The notes under the pieces were generated by a model. The model had not been told where the DNA came from. It saw nothing but the letters and a program-made list of their open reading frames with translations, and ran no database searches. From Ruminococcus sp. (GTDB lineage Bacteria > Bacillota > Clostridia > Oscillospirales > Ruminococcaceae): a stretch of DNA of 8,753 bases. Below, piece after piece: positions 1 through 6,011 of this stretch. The DNA is taken from the NCBI GenBank assembly GCA_019417865.1, contig DYCW01000241.1, positions 1 through 8,753 on the forward strand, written 5' to 3'. A program made the position numbers and the translations under genes. The stretch's first letter is position 1. Each line of letters begins with the position of its first letter.

Positions 1-888
1 GATGTGGAATATCATCAGGGTGGTAACCTGCGGCTTGGTCTGACAGAAAAAGATATTAAAGTGTTGGAAAATCATACTGCAAAGAGTGTCAAGCTTGGTT
101 TGGATGTGAAGATGATCAGCGGCGATGAGGCAAGAGCGATTTGTCCATATATGTCGAAAGAAGTCGTTGCAGCAAGCTGGTGTCCGACAGATGGTCATGC
201 CAATCCGCTGAAGGCAACCCTTGGTTTTTATCGAAAAGCACTGGAATTGGGTGTCACATTTATAACTGGTGTCAAGGTAGAGGCACTGGAAAAGGTAAAG
301 GGCAGAATTCGGAAAGTCATTACAGATGATGGCATTTATGAAGCGGATCAGATTTTGTTGTGTGCTGGTTATGAGTCCAGAAAAATTGCCAATACCGTTG
401 GCATAGATGCACCGGTAGAACGGCAGTTCAATGAAGTTTTGGTAACGGAAGCACAGCCGAAAATGTTTGATATTATGATTGGGGTTGCAGGCGGGGAATT
501 CTATGGTCACCAGTCTGAGCATGGTTCATTTGTACTGGGTGGTAATAGTGGTTTGCAGGCATTCACGTCCAATAATGAGCATTTTGTTACAAACAGTTTG
601 ACAGCTCCTTGTATTTCAAGAGGCATTATCAAGTATTTCCCGATTTTGGATAACGTCAAAGTCGTTCGGACATGGTCGGGTTGGTATGATCAGTGTATTG
701 ATGTCCTGCCGGTGATTGACAATATCAAAGAAGTACCAGGCTTAACGGTTGCCTTCGGATTTAGCGGACATGGTTTTGGTATCAGTCCGGCAGTATCCAT
801 TGCGTTGAGTGAGTTAATGTTGAACGGCAAGTCCACGACAATTGACATCAGCCAGTTGACCTACGACCGCTTTAAGGCAAAGGGGTAA
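1..888 (+). CDS. FAD-dependent oxidoreductase, DAO family (5'-truncated by the window)
   Basis: The reading frame is open from the first base, so the gene starts outside the window. The GTG at 4 is an internal Val codon, not a start. About 295 codons remain; family members are usually 370-390 residues, so roughly 80-90 N-terminal residues with the GxGxxG FAD-binding motif are missing. Visible family features are the second Rossmann segment ADQILLCAG (343-369), typical of DAO-family flavoproteins, the WSGWYD stretch near 675-690, and the C-terminal FAD-contacting motif GFSGHGFGISPAV (757-795). Family members oxidise amino acids or secondary amines (glycine, sarcosine, D-amino acids, opines) to imines with release of ammonia or amine. 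The substrate cannot be read from the sequence. The nitroreductase follows 38 bases downstream, probably in the same transcript, and an ornithine cyclodeaminase-like gene lies about 2.3 kb further on. The family call is firm; the substrate is not. Confidence 0.85.
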   Translation, partial: DVEYHQGGNLRLGLTEKDIKVLENHTAKSVKLGLDVKMISGDEARAICPYMSKEVVAASWCPTDGHANPLKATLGFYRKALELGVTFITGVKVEALEKVKGRIRKVITDDGIYEADQILLCAGYESRKIANTVGIDAPVERQFNEVLVTEAQPKMFDIMIGVAGGEFYGHQSEHGSFVLGGNSGLQAFTSNNEHFVTNSLTAPCISRGIIKYFPILDNVKVVRTWSGWYDQCIDVLPVIDNIKEVPGLTVAFGFSGHGFGISPAVSIALSELMLNGKSTTIDISQLTYDRFKAKG

Positions 889-926
889 GCCATAAAATAT
901 AAAATCGGTAAAAGAGGAGGCAAATT

Positions 927-1454
927 TTGATTTTACACAATGCAGCAGTGGATGTGATTCTCACTAGAAGAAGCATCCGCTGCTATCAGAAACAACAGAT
1001 CTCTTCGAACGAATTGGAAACCATTCTGGAAGCGGGCAGTTACGCTCCAAGTGGCAAAAATCAGCAGTCTGCAAAGGCAGTTGTGGTACAGAGTAAAACG
1101 GTAATGCAGAAGTTAGTGCGGCTGGCAAAGGCGGCAGCCCATGTCGAACAAAACCCGTTTTACGATGCACCGACGGTTGTATTGGTATTTGCAGATGCAG
1201 CCAATTTGACACCTATGGAAGATGGTTGCAACGCCATTGAGAATATGATGTTGGCAGCCCATGCACTTGGGTTAGGCAGTTGTTGGATTTATGCCGCAAA
1301 GGTACTGTTTTCCACGGAAGAAGGAGTCCAGTTACAGAAAGAATGGGGGCTTTCAGAGGCGTATCAGATTGTTGGTTCATTTGCAGTCGGTTATCCGGCA
1401 GGCGAAATACCGCTGCCAAAGCCGAGAAACGGGGTATTTCATCAAATTGTATGA
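927..1454 (+). CDS. Nitroreductase family protein (FMN-dependent)
   Basis: This 175-residue protein has the layout of small nitroreductase-like flavoproteins. The N-terminal FMN-phosphate signature TRRSIRCY is at residues 13-20, the APSGKNQQ loop at 40-47, and the central helix NAIENMMLAAHALGLGSCWI in the middle. The C-terminal VGYPAG...PKPRN element is also typical. The family uses FMN and NAD(P)H to reduce nitro groups, quinones, enones or flavins in the cytosol; the substrate here is unknown. The start is TTG at 927: it lies 6 bases after a strong AGAGGAGG (913-920), no in-frame ATG precedes the conserved RRSIR motif, and the ATG at 940 is out of frame. The gene sits 38 bases after the DAO-family gene with no terminator between, so co-transcription is likely. 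A promoter for the next gene follows its stop. Confidence 0.9.
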   Translation: MILHNAAVDVILTRRSIRCYQKQQISSNELETILEAGSYAPSGKNQQSAKAVVVQSKTVMQKLVRLAKAAAHVEQNPFYDAPTVVLVFADAANLTPMEDGCNAIENMMLAAHALGLGSCWIYAAKVLFSTEEGVQLQKEWGLSEAYQIVGSFAVGYPAGEIPLPKPRNGVFHQIV

Positions 1455-1476
1455 ATAAAATAACATATTTGGATTA

Positions 1477-1519
1477 CAATTTGTTTTTGTACAATATTAA
1501 ATTTGTACTTGACAAATTG
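1477..1519. repeat. Inverted repeat overlapping the adh -35 box
   Basis: CAATTTGT (1477-1484) and ACAAATTG (1512-1519) are perfect inverted copies 27 bases apart, and the second overlaps the TTGACA -35 box at 1509-1514. Between them lie the palindrome TTGTACAA (1487-1494) and a partial copy TTTGTAC (1502-1508). This could be an operator region. The stretch is AT-rich, so chance is possible, and I do not recognise a known regulator's consensus. Confidence 0.3.
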
Positions 1520-1537
1520 CAGGGGATGTGTTATGAT
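1509..1537 (+). promoter_or_regulatory. Sigma-A type promoter for the iron alcohol dehydrogenase
   Basis: TTGACA (1509-1514, perfect -35), a 17-base spacer and TATGAT (1532-1537, 5 of 6 for -10). Transcription would start near 1544, leaving a leader of about 93 nt before the ATG at 1637. Confidence 0.85.
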
Positions 1538-1557
1538 GAAGTTGCATAAAAATAAAA

Positions 1558-1599
1558 GATTCGACTGGATCTTTACAGGGTAAAATGACCAATCGAATC
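1558..1599 (+). promoter_or_regulatory. Long leader hairpin upstream of the alcohol dehydrogenase
   Basis: GATTCGACTGG (1558-1568) pairs with CCAATCGAATC (1589-1599), 10 of 11 pairs with one C/A mismatch. Above a small internal loop, TTTAC (1572-1576) pairs with GTAAA (1580-1584). No T-run follows, so it is not an intrinsic terminator. It lies entirely inside the predicted 5' untranslated region, about 20 bases before the ribosome binding site, and may affect mRNA stability or bind a regulator. I could not match it to a known riboswitch. Confidence 0.5.
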
Positions 1600-1636
1600 A
1601 TAGAAACAATTTAATATTACATGGAGGGAAATACCA

Positions 1637-2848
1637 ATGAGCAGATTTACAATTCCAAGAGATCTTTATCATGGCAAAGGTTCTTTAGAAATTTTAAAGA
1701 CTTTGCAGGGCAAGAAGGCAATGATCGTTGTCGGCGGCGGTTCCATGAAGCGATTTGGTTTTCTGGATAAGGCAATTGCTTATCTGAAGGAAACAGGCAT
1801 GGAAGTTGCTTTGATTGAAGGTGTAGAACCTGACCCGTCTGTTACCACTGTGATGAATGGTGCAGCGAAGATGCGGGAATTTGAACCGGATTGGATTGTT
1901 GCAATGGGCGGCGGTTCTCCAATTGATGCTGCAAAGGCAATGTGGGCATTCTACGAATATCCGGATACCAAGTTTGAAGACCTGTGTACGCCGTTCAATT
2001 TTCCGACATTGCGGACAAAGGCGAAGTTCTGTGCAATTCCGTCCACTTCTGGTACCGCAACCGAAGTAACTGCATTTTCTGTGATTACGGATTATGACAA
2101 AGGAATCAAGTATCCGCTGGCTGACTTCAACATCACACCGGATATTGCAATTGTAGACAGCGAACTGGCAGAAACGATGCCAAAGAAGCTGGTTGCTCAT
2201 ACTGGTATGGATGCTATGACCCACGCCATTGAAGCCTATGTTTCTACTTTGCACTGCAATTATACGGATGCAGTGGCATTACACGCCATCAAGATGATTC
2301 ACAATGATTTGAAGAAGTCCTATGACGGCTGCATGACGGCAAGAGCAGAGATGCATGATGCACAGTGTCTGGCTGGTATGGCATTCTCCAATGCATTGCT
2401 GGGGATTGTGCACTCTATGGCACATAAGACAGGTGCTGCTTATACGGGTGACCACATTATTCACGGCTGTGCAAATGCGATGTATCTGCCGAAAGTCATC
2501 AAGTTCAATGCAAAGAACGAGGAAGCAGCAGAACGGTATGCACAGATTGCAGATCATATTGGTCTGGGTGGTAAAACAACTGCAGAAAAGGTGGATGCCT
2601 TGATTGCAGAGCTGCGTTCCATGAATGATCAGCTGGATATTCCGCAGGCAATCCAGTCTTATGGAGCAGGCGGGGTAAAAGCGGAAACTTCTATCATTGA
2701 TGAAAAAGAATTCTTGGATAAGCTGCCTACCATTGCTTCCAATGCCATCGGTGATGCCTGCACGGGTTCCAACCCACGTCAGCCTTCTCAGGAAGAGATG
2801 GAAAAGCTGCTGAAGGCCTGCTATTATGATTTGGAAATTGATTTCTGA
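1637..2848 (+). CDS. Iron-containing alcohol dehydrogenase
   Basis: This 403-residue cytosolic enzyme belongs to the group III (iron-dependent) alcohol dehydrogenases, which interconvert aldehydes and primary alcohols or diols with NAD(P)H. The N-terminal cofactor domain carries the GGGSPIDAAK motif at residues 91-100. The C-terminal helical domain holds the metal ligands: D192 and H196 in GMDAMTHAIEAY, H259 in VHSMAH, and a His in the DHIIHG stretch, where H276 aligns best with the fourth ligand and H273 is the alternative. H263 is also kept. Length is slightly above the usual 380-390 residues. The ATG at 1637 follows GGAGGG (1623-1628) by 8 bases. It has its own promoter at 1509-1537. The neighbours suggest reduction of aldehydes from amine or amino acid breakdown, or a general fermentative role; the substrate cannot be told from sequence. 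Confidence 0.95.
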   Translation: MSRFTIPRDLYHGKGSLEILKTLQGKKAMIVVGGGSMKRFGFLDKAIAYLKETGMEVALIEGVEPDPSVTTVMNGAAKMREFEPDWIVAMGGGSPIDAAKAMWAFYEYPDTKFEDLCTPFNFPTLRTKAKFCAIPSTSGTATEVTAFSVITDYDKGIKYPLADFNITPDIAIVDSELAETMPKKLVAHTGMDAMTHAIEAYVSTLHCNYTDAVALHAIKMIHNDLKKSYDGCMTARAEMHDAQCLAGMAFSNALLGIVHSMAHKTGAAYTGDHIIHGCANAMYLPKVIKFNAKNEEAAERYAQIADHIGLGGKTTAEKVDALIAELRSMNDQLDIPQAIQSYGAGGVKAETSIIDEKEFLDKLPTIASNAIGDACTGSNPRQPSQEEMEKLLKACYYDLEIDF

Positions 2849-2914
2849 TTTTTATTTCGATAAAAAAGTATTTTTCCAAAATAAAAAAGATTTTTTGTTT
2901 TTGATGAGAGAACG

Positions 2915-2943
2915 TTGACACAAAATGTGAGTTGTGTTACAAT
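2915..2943 (+). promoter_or_regulatory. Sigma-A type promoter for the cyclodeaminase-like gene
   Basis: TTGACA (2915-2920, perfect -35), a 17-base spacer and TACAAT (2938-2943, 5 of 6). The predicted start is near 2950, giving a leader of about 260 nt to the ATG at 3210. The spacer holds an inverted repeat, ACACAA (2918-2923) and TTGTGT (2932-2937), which could be an operator. Confidence 0.85.
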
Positions 2944-2972
2944 GAATCCATTAAAGAGCAACTGAAACAAGA

Positions 2973-3025
2973 ATAGATGAGAGCGTATCTATCGGAAATA
3001 TCTGTTAAAAGAGGACAATGGCGTC
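2973..3025 (+). promoter_or_regulatory. Possible ANTAR-type two-hairpin antiterminator site in the leader
   Basis: The first hairpin pairs ATAGATG (2973-2979) with TATCTAT (2986-2992), 7 pairs including a closing G-U, around the six-base loop AGAGCG. The second pairs GAC (3014-3016) with GTC (3023-3025) around the six-base loop AATGGC. Both loops have A at position 1 and G at position 4, the described signature of ANTAR-protein RNA targets. The second hairpin uses bases of the 5' arm of the terminator at 3008-3048, so the two folds cannot coexist. The second stem is only 3 pairs, and calling this an ANTAR site is inference. Confidence 0.45.
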
Positions 3026-3053
3026 AATAAGATGTCGTTGTCCTCTTTCTTTT
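3008..3053 (+). terminator. Intrinsic terminator in the leader (first of two)
   Basis: AAAGAGGACAATGGCGTC (3008-3025) pairs with 3031-3048 along all 18 positions (15 Watson-Crick, 3 G-U) around the loop AATAA. A T-rich run, TTTCTTTT, spans 3046-3053. It lies downstream of the promoter at 2915-2943 and upstream of the gene that promoter serves, so it should stop transcripts before the gene unless overridden. It could also catch read-through from the alcohol dehydrogenase gene. Confidence 0.85.
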
Positions 3054-3075
3054 GCAGTTTGTTTTGAATTTGACC

Positions 3076-3116
3076 TGGGACAATGGTGTCTTTGAAAGAC
3101 CGTTGTCCCATTTTTT
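3076..3116 (+). terminator. Intrinsic terminator in the leader (second of two)
   Basis: TGGGACAATGGT (3076-3087) pairs with ACCGTTGTCCCA (3099-3110), 12 pairs with one G-U wobble, followed by six T (3111-3116). Its 5' arm can instead form GGGAC/GTCTT (3077-3081 with 3088-3092) around the loop AATGGT. It resembles the terminator 68 bases upstream: GGACAATGGYGTC is shared by 3013-3025 and 3078-3090. Confidence 0.88.
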
Positions 3117-3209
3117 AATCAGGGGCTTGCCTTTGATATGATGTTTTATTTTTGCCAATATGGAAGACAATGTGCTTCCATAGAATATTAAAAAAAGGGG
3201 CGTATCATT

Positions 3210-4349
3210 ATGAGTTATCCGAAGGTAGACATTCTGTATTTGAGTGAGAAAGACATGCTGGAGGCTGGTGTCAATAATGTTGTACAGTGTACCGATTGCA
3301 TGGAGGAAGTGGTAAAGCTGCTGGATGACGGTGATTACCGGATGGGCGGCGAAAATGGAAATTCTCACGGATGTATGATCAGCTTTCCGGACAATCCGCC
3401 GTTCCCGAATATGCCGAAGAACGGGCCGGATAGAAGATTTATGGCAATGCCGGCTTATCTGGGCGGTCAGTTTGATATGGCTGGTGTAAAGTGGTACGGC
3501 TCTAATGTAGAAAACCGGGAAAAGGGTCTGCCGCGTTCGATTTTGATGGTGATTCTGAACGATAAGGAAACTGGTGCACCAAAAGCATTCATGTCAGCTA
3601 ACTTGATCAGTGCGTATCGTACCGCAGCCATTCCAGGCGTTGGTGTGAAGTTGTTGGCGAAAAAGGATGCAAAGGTATTGGGGGTTGTGGGACCGGGTTT
3701 CATCAACAATATTACCATTGAAACTTTTGCAGCACTGCGGCCGACACTGGATACCCTCAAGATTAAGGGACGTGGAAGAGCTTCCATTGACCGCTGTATT
3801 GAATATGTGAAGGCACACTGTCCACAGTTTAAGAACATTATTGTTTGTGATACTATGGAAGAATGCTGCAAGGATGCAGATATTATGACCATTGCTGTTT
3901 CCACACCGACCGGCGGACATCAGAATTATCCGTTTATTGAACGGGAGTGGCTGAAACCAGGATGTCTGGTTTGTGCACCGGGTGCAGTCGATTTTCCGGA
4001 TGAACTGGTCTGCGATCCAACTGTCAAACTGGTAGTAGATAACAAGAAGCTGTATGAAGCATGGGCAGAGGAATACCCATATCCGACCTTCGATAAAATG
4101 TTCCTGCTGGGAGATAAGTTCACAGACTTGGCACATGACGGCAAGTTGGATTGGGGCGTTGTACAGAATATCGGTGCCATTGCAAACGGTAAGGTTGTTG
4201 GCAGAGAGTCCGATGATCAGATTATTCTGTACTCTATTGGTGGTATGCCGGTAGAAGACGTTGCATGGGGTAAGACCGTTTATGAAAATGCACTGAAAAA
4301 GGGCATTGGTGTCACATTGAATTTGTGGGATCAACCGTATTTGTATTGA
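3210..4349 (+). CDS. Ornithine cyclodeaminase / mu-crystallin family protein
   Basis: This 379-residue protein shows the fold pattern of ornithine cyclodeaminase, alanine dehydrogenase and mu-crystallin. GVKWYGS at residues 92-98 aligns with the substrate-binding Lys segment. SAYRTAAIPGVGVKLLA (134-150) matches the family's RTGAASALA helix. The Rossmann nucleotide-binding loop is VVGPGFINN (159-167), with GPG instead of the usual GTGxQ. GAVDFPDEL (258-266) places D261 near the catalytic Asp. It is longer than the usual 310-350 residues, with additional sequence around 176-208. Family members deaminate amino acids or reduce imines with NAD(P)(H). I recall databases naming similar proteins tyramine oxidase subunit B, but cannot verify this here. 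The ATG at 3210 follows a weaker AAGGGG (3195-3200) by 9 bases. Its leader holds two terminators, implying attenuation control. The reaction is uncertain. Confidence 0.85.
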   Translation: MSYPKVDILYLSEKDMLEAGVNNVVQCTDCMEEVVKLLDDGDYRMGGENGNSHGCMISFPDNPPFPNMPKNGPDRRFMAMPAYLGGQFDMAGVKWYGSNVENREKGLPRSILMVILNDKETGAPKAFMSANLISAYRTAAIPGVGVKLLAKKDAKVLGVVGPGFINNITIETFAALRPTLDTLKIKGRGRASIDRCIEYVKAHCPQFKNIIVCDTMEECCKDADIMTIAVSTPTGGHQNYPFIEREWLKPGCLVCAPGAVDFPDELVCDPTVKLVVDNKKLYEAWAEEYPYPTFDKMFLLGDKFTDLAHDGKLDWGVVQNIGAIANGKVVGRESDDQIILYSIGGMPVEDVAWGKTVYENALKKGIGVTLNLWDQPYLY

Positions 4350-4354
4350 TTTTT

Positions 4355-4382
4355 TTGACATCTCTTGTATAGACAATAAATT
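4355..4382 (+). promoter_or_regulatory. Candidate promoter for the first amt gene
   Basis: A perfect TTGACA (4355-4360) lies just after the upstream stop codon, followed by a 16-base spacer and a weak TAAATT (4377-4382, 4 of 6). A second weak -10, CATAAT at 4411-4416, has no good -35. The palindromic TGCAAAATTGCA at 4397-4408 lies between them. If the first is used, the leader is about 240 nt. Confidence 0.4.
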
Positions 4383-4445
4383 CTACATCGCATATGTGCA
4401 AAATTGCAATCATAATATAAGAAACAGAACCTCTGCTGTAATTTG

Positions 4446-4487
4446 TTTGATGGGATAAAATAAAGAGTCGCTTTTCAATGGGGAAAA
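4446..4487 (+). promoter_or_regulatory. Possible ANTAR-type two-hairpin antiterminator site in the amt1 leader
   Basis: Hairpin one pairs TTTG (4446-4449) with TAAA (4456-4459), weak with a closing G-U, around the loop ATGGGA. Hairpin two pairs TTTTC (4472-4476) with GAAAA (4483-4487) around the loop AATGGG. Both six-base loops have A1 and G4. The second hairpin takes bases from the 5' arm and loop of the 4462-4508 stem, so it would prevent that stem from forming. The loop AATGGG nearly equals AATGGC and AATGGT in the leader at 3014-3092. Confidence 0.5.
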
Positions 4488-4508
4488 CAAATTGAAAAGT
4501 GACTCTTT
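4462..4508 (+). terminator. Terminator-like hairpin upstream of amt1
   Basis: AAAGAGTCGCTTTTCAAT (4462-4479) pairs with ATTGAAAAGTGACTCTTT (4491-4508) along 18 positions with one G-U, around an 11-base loop. The T-run is interrupted (TTTTCATTTGATTT from 4506). It may end transcripts of the upstream gene, attenuate amt1, or both. Confidence 0.65.
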
Positions 4509-4569
4509 TCATTTGATTTCCCGATGGCAGAAAAAACAGAATCACATACAGCAGTTTATTTGAAACAGG

Positions 4570-4600
4570 TTCAAAAATCAAAAGGGATTTGGTTTTTGAA
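4570..4600 (+). promoter_or_regulatory. Hairpin just upstream of the amt1 ribosome binding site
   Basis: TTCAAAAATCAAA (4570-4582) pairs with TTTGGTTTTTGAA (4588-4600), 13 continuous pairs with one G-U, around the loop AGGGA. ACAG (4565-4568) and CTGT (4603-4606) can extend it. It ends 10 bases before AAGGAGG (4611-4617) and so could influence ribosome access. No T-run follows. Confidence 0.5.
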
Positions 4601-4624
4601 GGTCTGTAATAAGGAGGAATTGTT

Positions 4625-5932
4625 ATGACGGCAACACAGGCAATGGAGATTTTAAGTCGGTTAGAATCCACTGATAAGATGGCGTATATTGGAAATTCTA
4701 TTTTTATTTTTATTTGTGCAGTTTTGGTGTTCAGTATGCAGGCAGGTTTTGCAATGCTGGAAACTGGTATGACACGTTCCAAAAACACTTCGAACATCTG
4801 GTTGAAAAATCTGATGGACTTCTGCGTTGGTGTAGCAGTCTATTTTGTGGTGGGTTTTGGTTTGCAGTACGGAGATGATTTTCATGGTTTATTTGGTACA
4901 AACGGCTTTTTCAATCCGTTTGGGGCAGAAATGGGAATCTGGTCAAATTGTGTAGATCTTATGATCAATCCGTATGTTTATTTTTTCTTCCAACTTGCAT
5001 TTTGCGGAGCAACTGCAACGATTATTTCTGGTGCGGTTGCAGAGCGGTTTAAGTTTGAAAGCTATTTGATTATCTCCGTTTGTATGACAGGTATTGCCTA
5101 TCCAATCGGTAGCCACTGGATTTGGGGCGGCGGCTGGCTGTCGCAGCTTGGATTTATTGATTTTGCGGGTTCACTGGCTGTTCACGGTATCGGCGGAATT
5201 GCAGCATTGATTTGTGCATTTATGGTTGGTCCCCGTATTGGAAAATACAATGCAGACGGCTCTTCCAATGTCATCAAAGGACACAGCGAATCCTTGTTTG
5301 GATTGGGTGCGATTTTCCTTTGGTTTGGCTGGTATGGTTTTAATCCAGGTTCAGAACTTGGTTTTGATGATGCTGCAGCCTATGCGGCAATCACTTCTAC
5401 CATTGCAGGCGGCTTGGGCGGTTTAGGTGGTTTGTTCTTCTCCTGGCTTGTGGAGAAGAAGCCAAGCGTAGATGCAGCTTATAATGGTATGCTTGCTGGT
5501 TTAGTCGCAATTTGTACTACCGCTAATAATCAGAGCCCATGGGCAACTGCAATCATTGCGGTTGTTGCCTCTATGGTTGTTTATCTGTCCGCAAAATTTG
5601 TAGATACCAAATTGCATATTGACGATGCGTGCGGTGCTGGTTCTCTGCATTTCGTCAGTGGTATCTTTGGTGTACTTGCACCGGGATTGTTTGGTGCATC
5701 TGCGGGTATCCGACAGTTTGGCGTACAGCTTTTGGGAGAAGTAACCGTATTTGTATTTGTTTCTGTTGTGATTGGTCTGGTATGTGTGATTCTGAAACAC
5801 ACGATGGGCATTCGTGTTTCAGATCATGATCAGAAAGTGGGTATGGACATTGCGGAACATGATACCTATGCATATGATTATCTGAAAAAGAAGTATGAAG
5901 CTGCAACACATGAAACAGCAAAAACAGTATAA
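4625..5932 (+). CDS. amt: Ammonium transporter, Amt family (first copy)
   Basis: This 435-residue, strongly hydrophobic membrane protein has the usual 11 transmembrane segments of the Amt/Mep/Rh family and moves ammonium into the cell as a trimer. Key positions known from E. coli AmtB are present: the twin pore histidines H187 (in FAGSLAVHGIGG) and H342 (in GAGSLHFVSG), the conserved D179 before FAG, the gating phenylalanines F126 (FQLAF) and F239 (YGFNPGS), and the WGGGWL motif at 167-172. The cytoplasmic tail RVSDHDQKVGMDIAEHDTYAY, where PII proteins act, is intact but departs more from the usual GLDxxEHGExAY than the second copy does. About 25 residues precede the first membrane helix and are not a clear signal peptide. 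The ATG lies 7 bases after AAGGAGG (4611-4617). It has a long structured leader, and the second amt gene follows 173 bases downstream. Confidence 0.95.
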   Translation: MTATQAMEILSRLESTDKMAYIGNSIFIFICAVLVFSMQAGFAMLETGMTRSKNTSNIWLKNLMDFCVGVAVYFVVGFGLQYGDDFHGLFGTNGFFNPFGAEMGIWSNCVDLMINPYVYFFFQLAFCGATATIISGAVAERFKFESYLIISVCMTGIAYPIGSHWIWGGGWLSQLGFIDFAGSLAVHGIGGIAALICAFMVGPRIGKYNADGSSNVIKGHSESLFGLGAIFLWFGWYGFNPGSELGFDDAAAYAAITSTIAGGLGGLGGLFFSWLVEKKPSVDAAYNGMLAGLVAICTTANNQSPWATAIIAVVASMVVYLSAKFVDTKLHIDDACGAGSLHFVSGIFGVLAPGLFGASAGIRQFGVQLLGEVTVFVFVSVVIGLVCVILKHTMGIRVSDHDQKVGMDIAEHDTYAYDYLKKKYEAATHETAKTV

Positions 5933-5978
5933 TTCATTTTTCAAAATATTTTTGAAAAAGCAATAATACATTAAGCCG

Positions 5979-6011
5979 TTGCAAAGGAGCAAGACCGCTG
6001 AAAGCACTTGC
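5979..6011 (+). promoter_or_regulatory. Possible ANTAR-type two-hairpin site in the amt2 leader
   Basis: TTGC (5979-5982) pairs perfectly with GCAA (5989-5992) around the six-base loop AAAGGA. Eighteen bases later the six-base loop AAAGCA (6001-6006) is closed by G6000-C6007 and, past a small internal loop, by GC (5997-5998) with GC (6010-6011). Both loops have A1 and G4, and the second lies in the 5' arm of the hairpin at 5990-6025. The second stem is weak. Confidence 0.4.

Larger units (their letters stand above)
4433..4554 (+). promoter_or_regulatory. Enclosing stem of the amt1 leader structure
   Basis: CTGCTGTA (4433-4440) is perfectly complementary to TACAGCAG (4547-4554). Pairing would enclose the terminator-like hairpin at 4462-4508 and close a domain of about 120 nt. 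This is complementarity only; folding has not been calculated. Confidence 0.35.

Noticed and set aside
1558..1599. ANTAR-type site in the alcohol dehydrogenase leader
   Set aside because: ACAGGG (1575-1580) and ACTGGA (1564-1569) have A1 and G4, but neither is closed by a proper stem.
1694..2254. Minus-strand open frame of 186 codons opposite the alcohol dehydrogenase
   Set aside because: Antisense shadow of a well-conserved gene; the translation is rich in Cys, His and Arg with no recognisable motif.
2949..2965. Alternative first hexaloop AAAGAG in the cyclodeaminase-like gene leader
   Set aside because: Only TT/AA closes it and bulges are needed on the 3' side; the hairpin at 2973-2992 is far better.
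3594..4376. Minus-strand open frame of 260 codons opposite the cyclodeaminase-like gene
   Set aside because: It lies almost wholly antisense to a gene with clear family motifs, its translation shows no recognisable domain, and no good ribosome binding site was seen.
4570..4600. ANTAR-type six-base loop in the hairpin before the amt1 ribosome binding site
   Set aside because: The best fold has a five-base loop, AGGGA; the six-base register leaves only two pairs.
4312..4797. Minus-strand open frame of 161 codons spanning the amt1 leader
   Set aside because: Overlaps the ends of two real genes and a structured leader, with no recognisable protein features.
5937..5959. AT-only-type hairpin TTTTTCAAAA / TTTTGAAAAA after amt1 as a terminator
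   Set aside because: The stem has a single G-C pair and no T-run follows on the + strand, so termination is unlikely.
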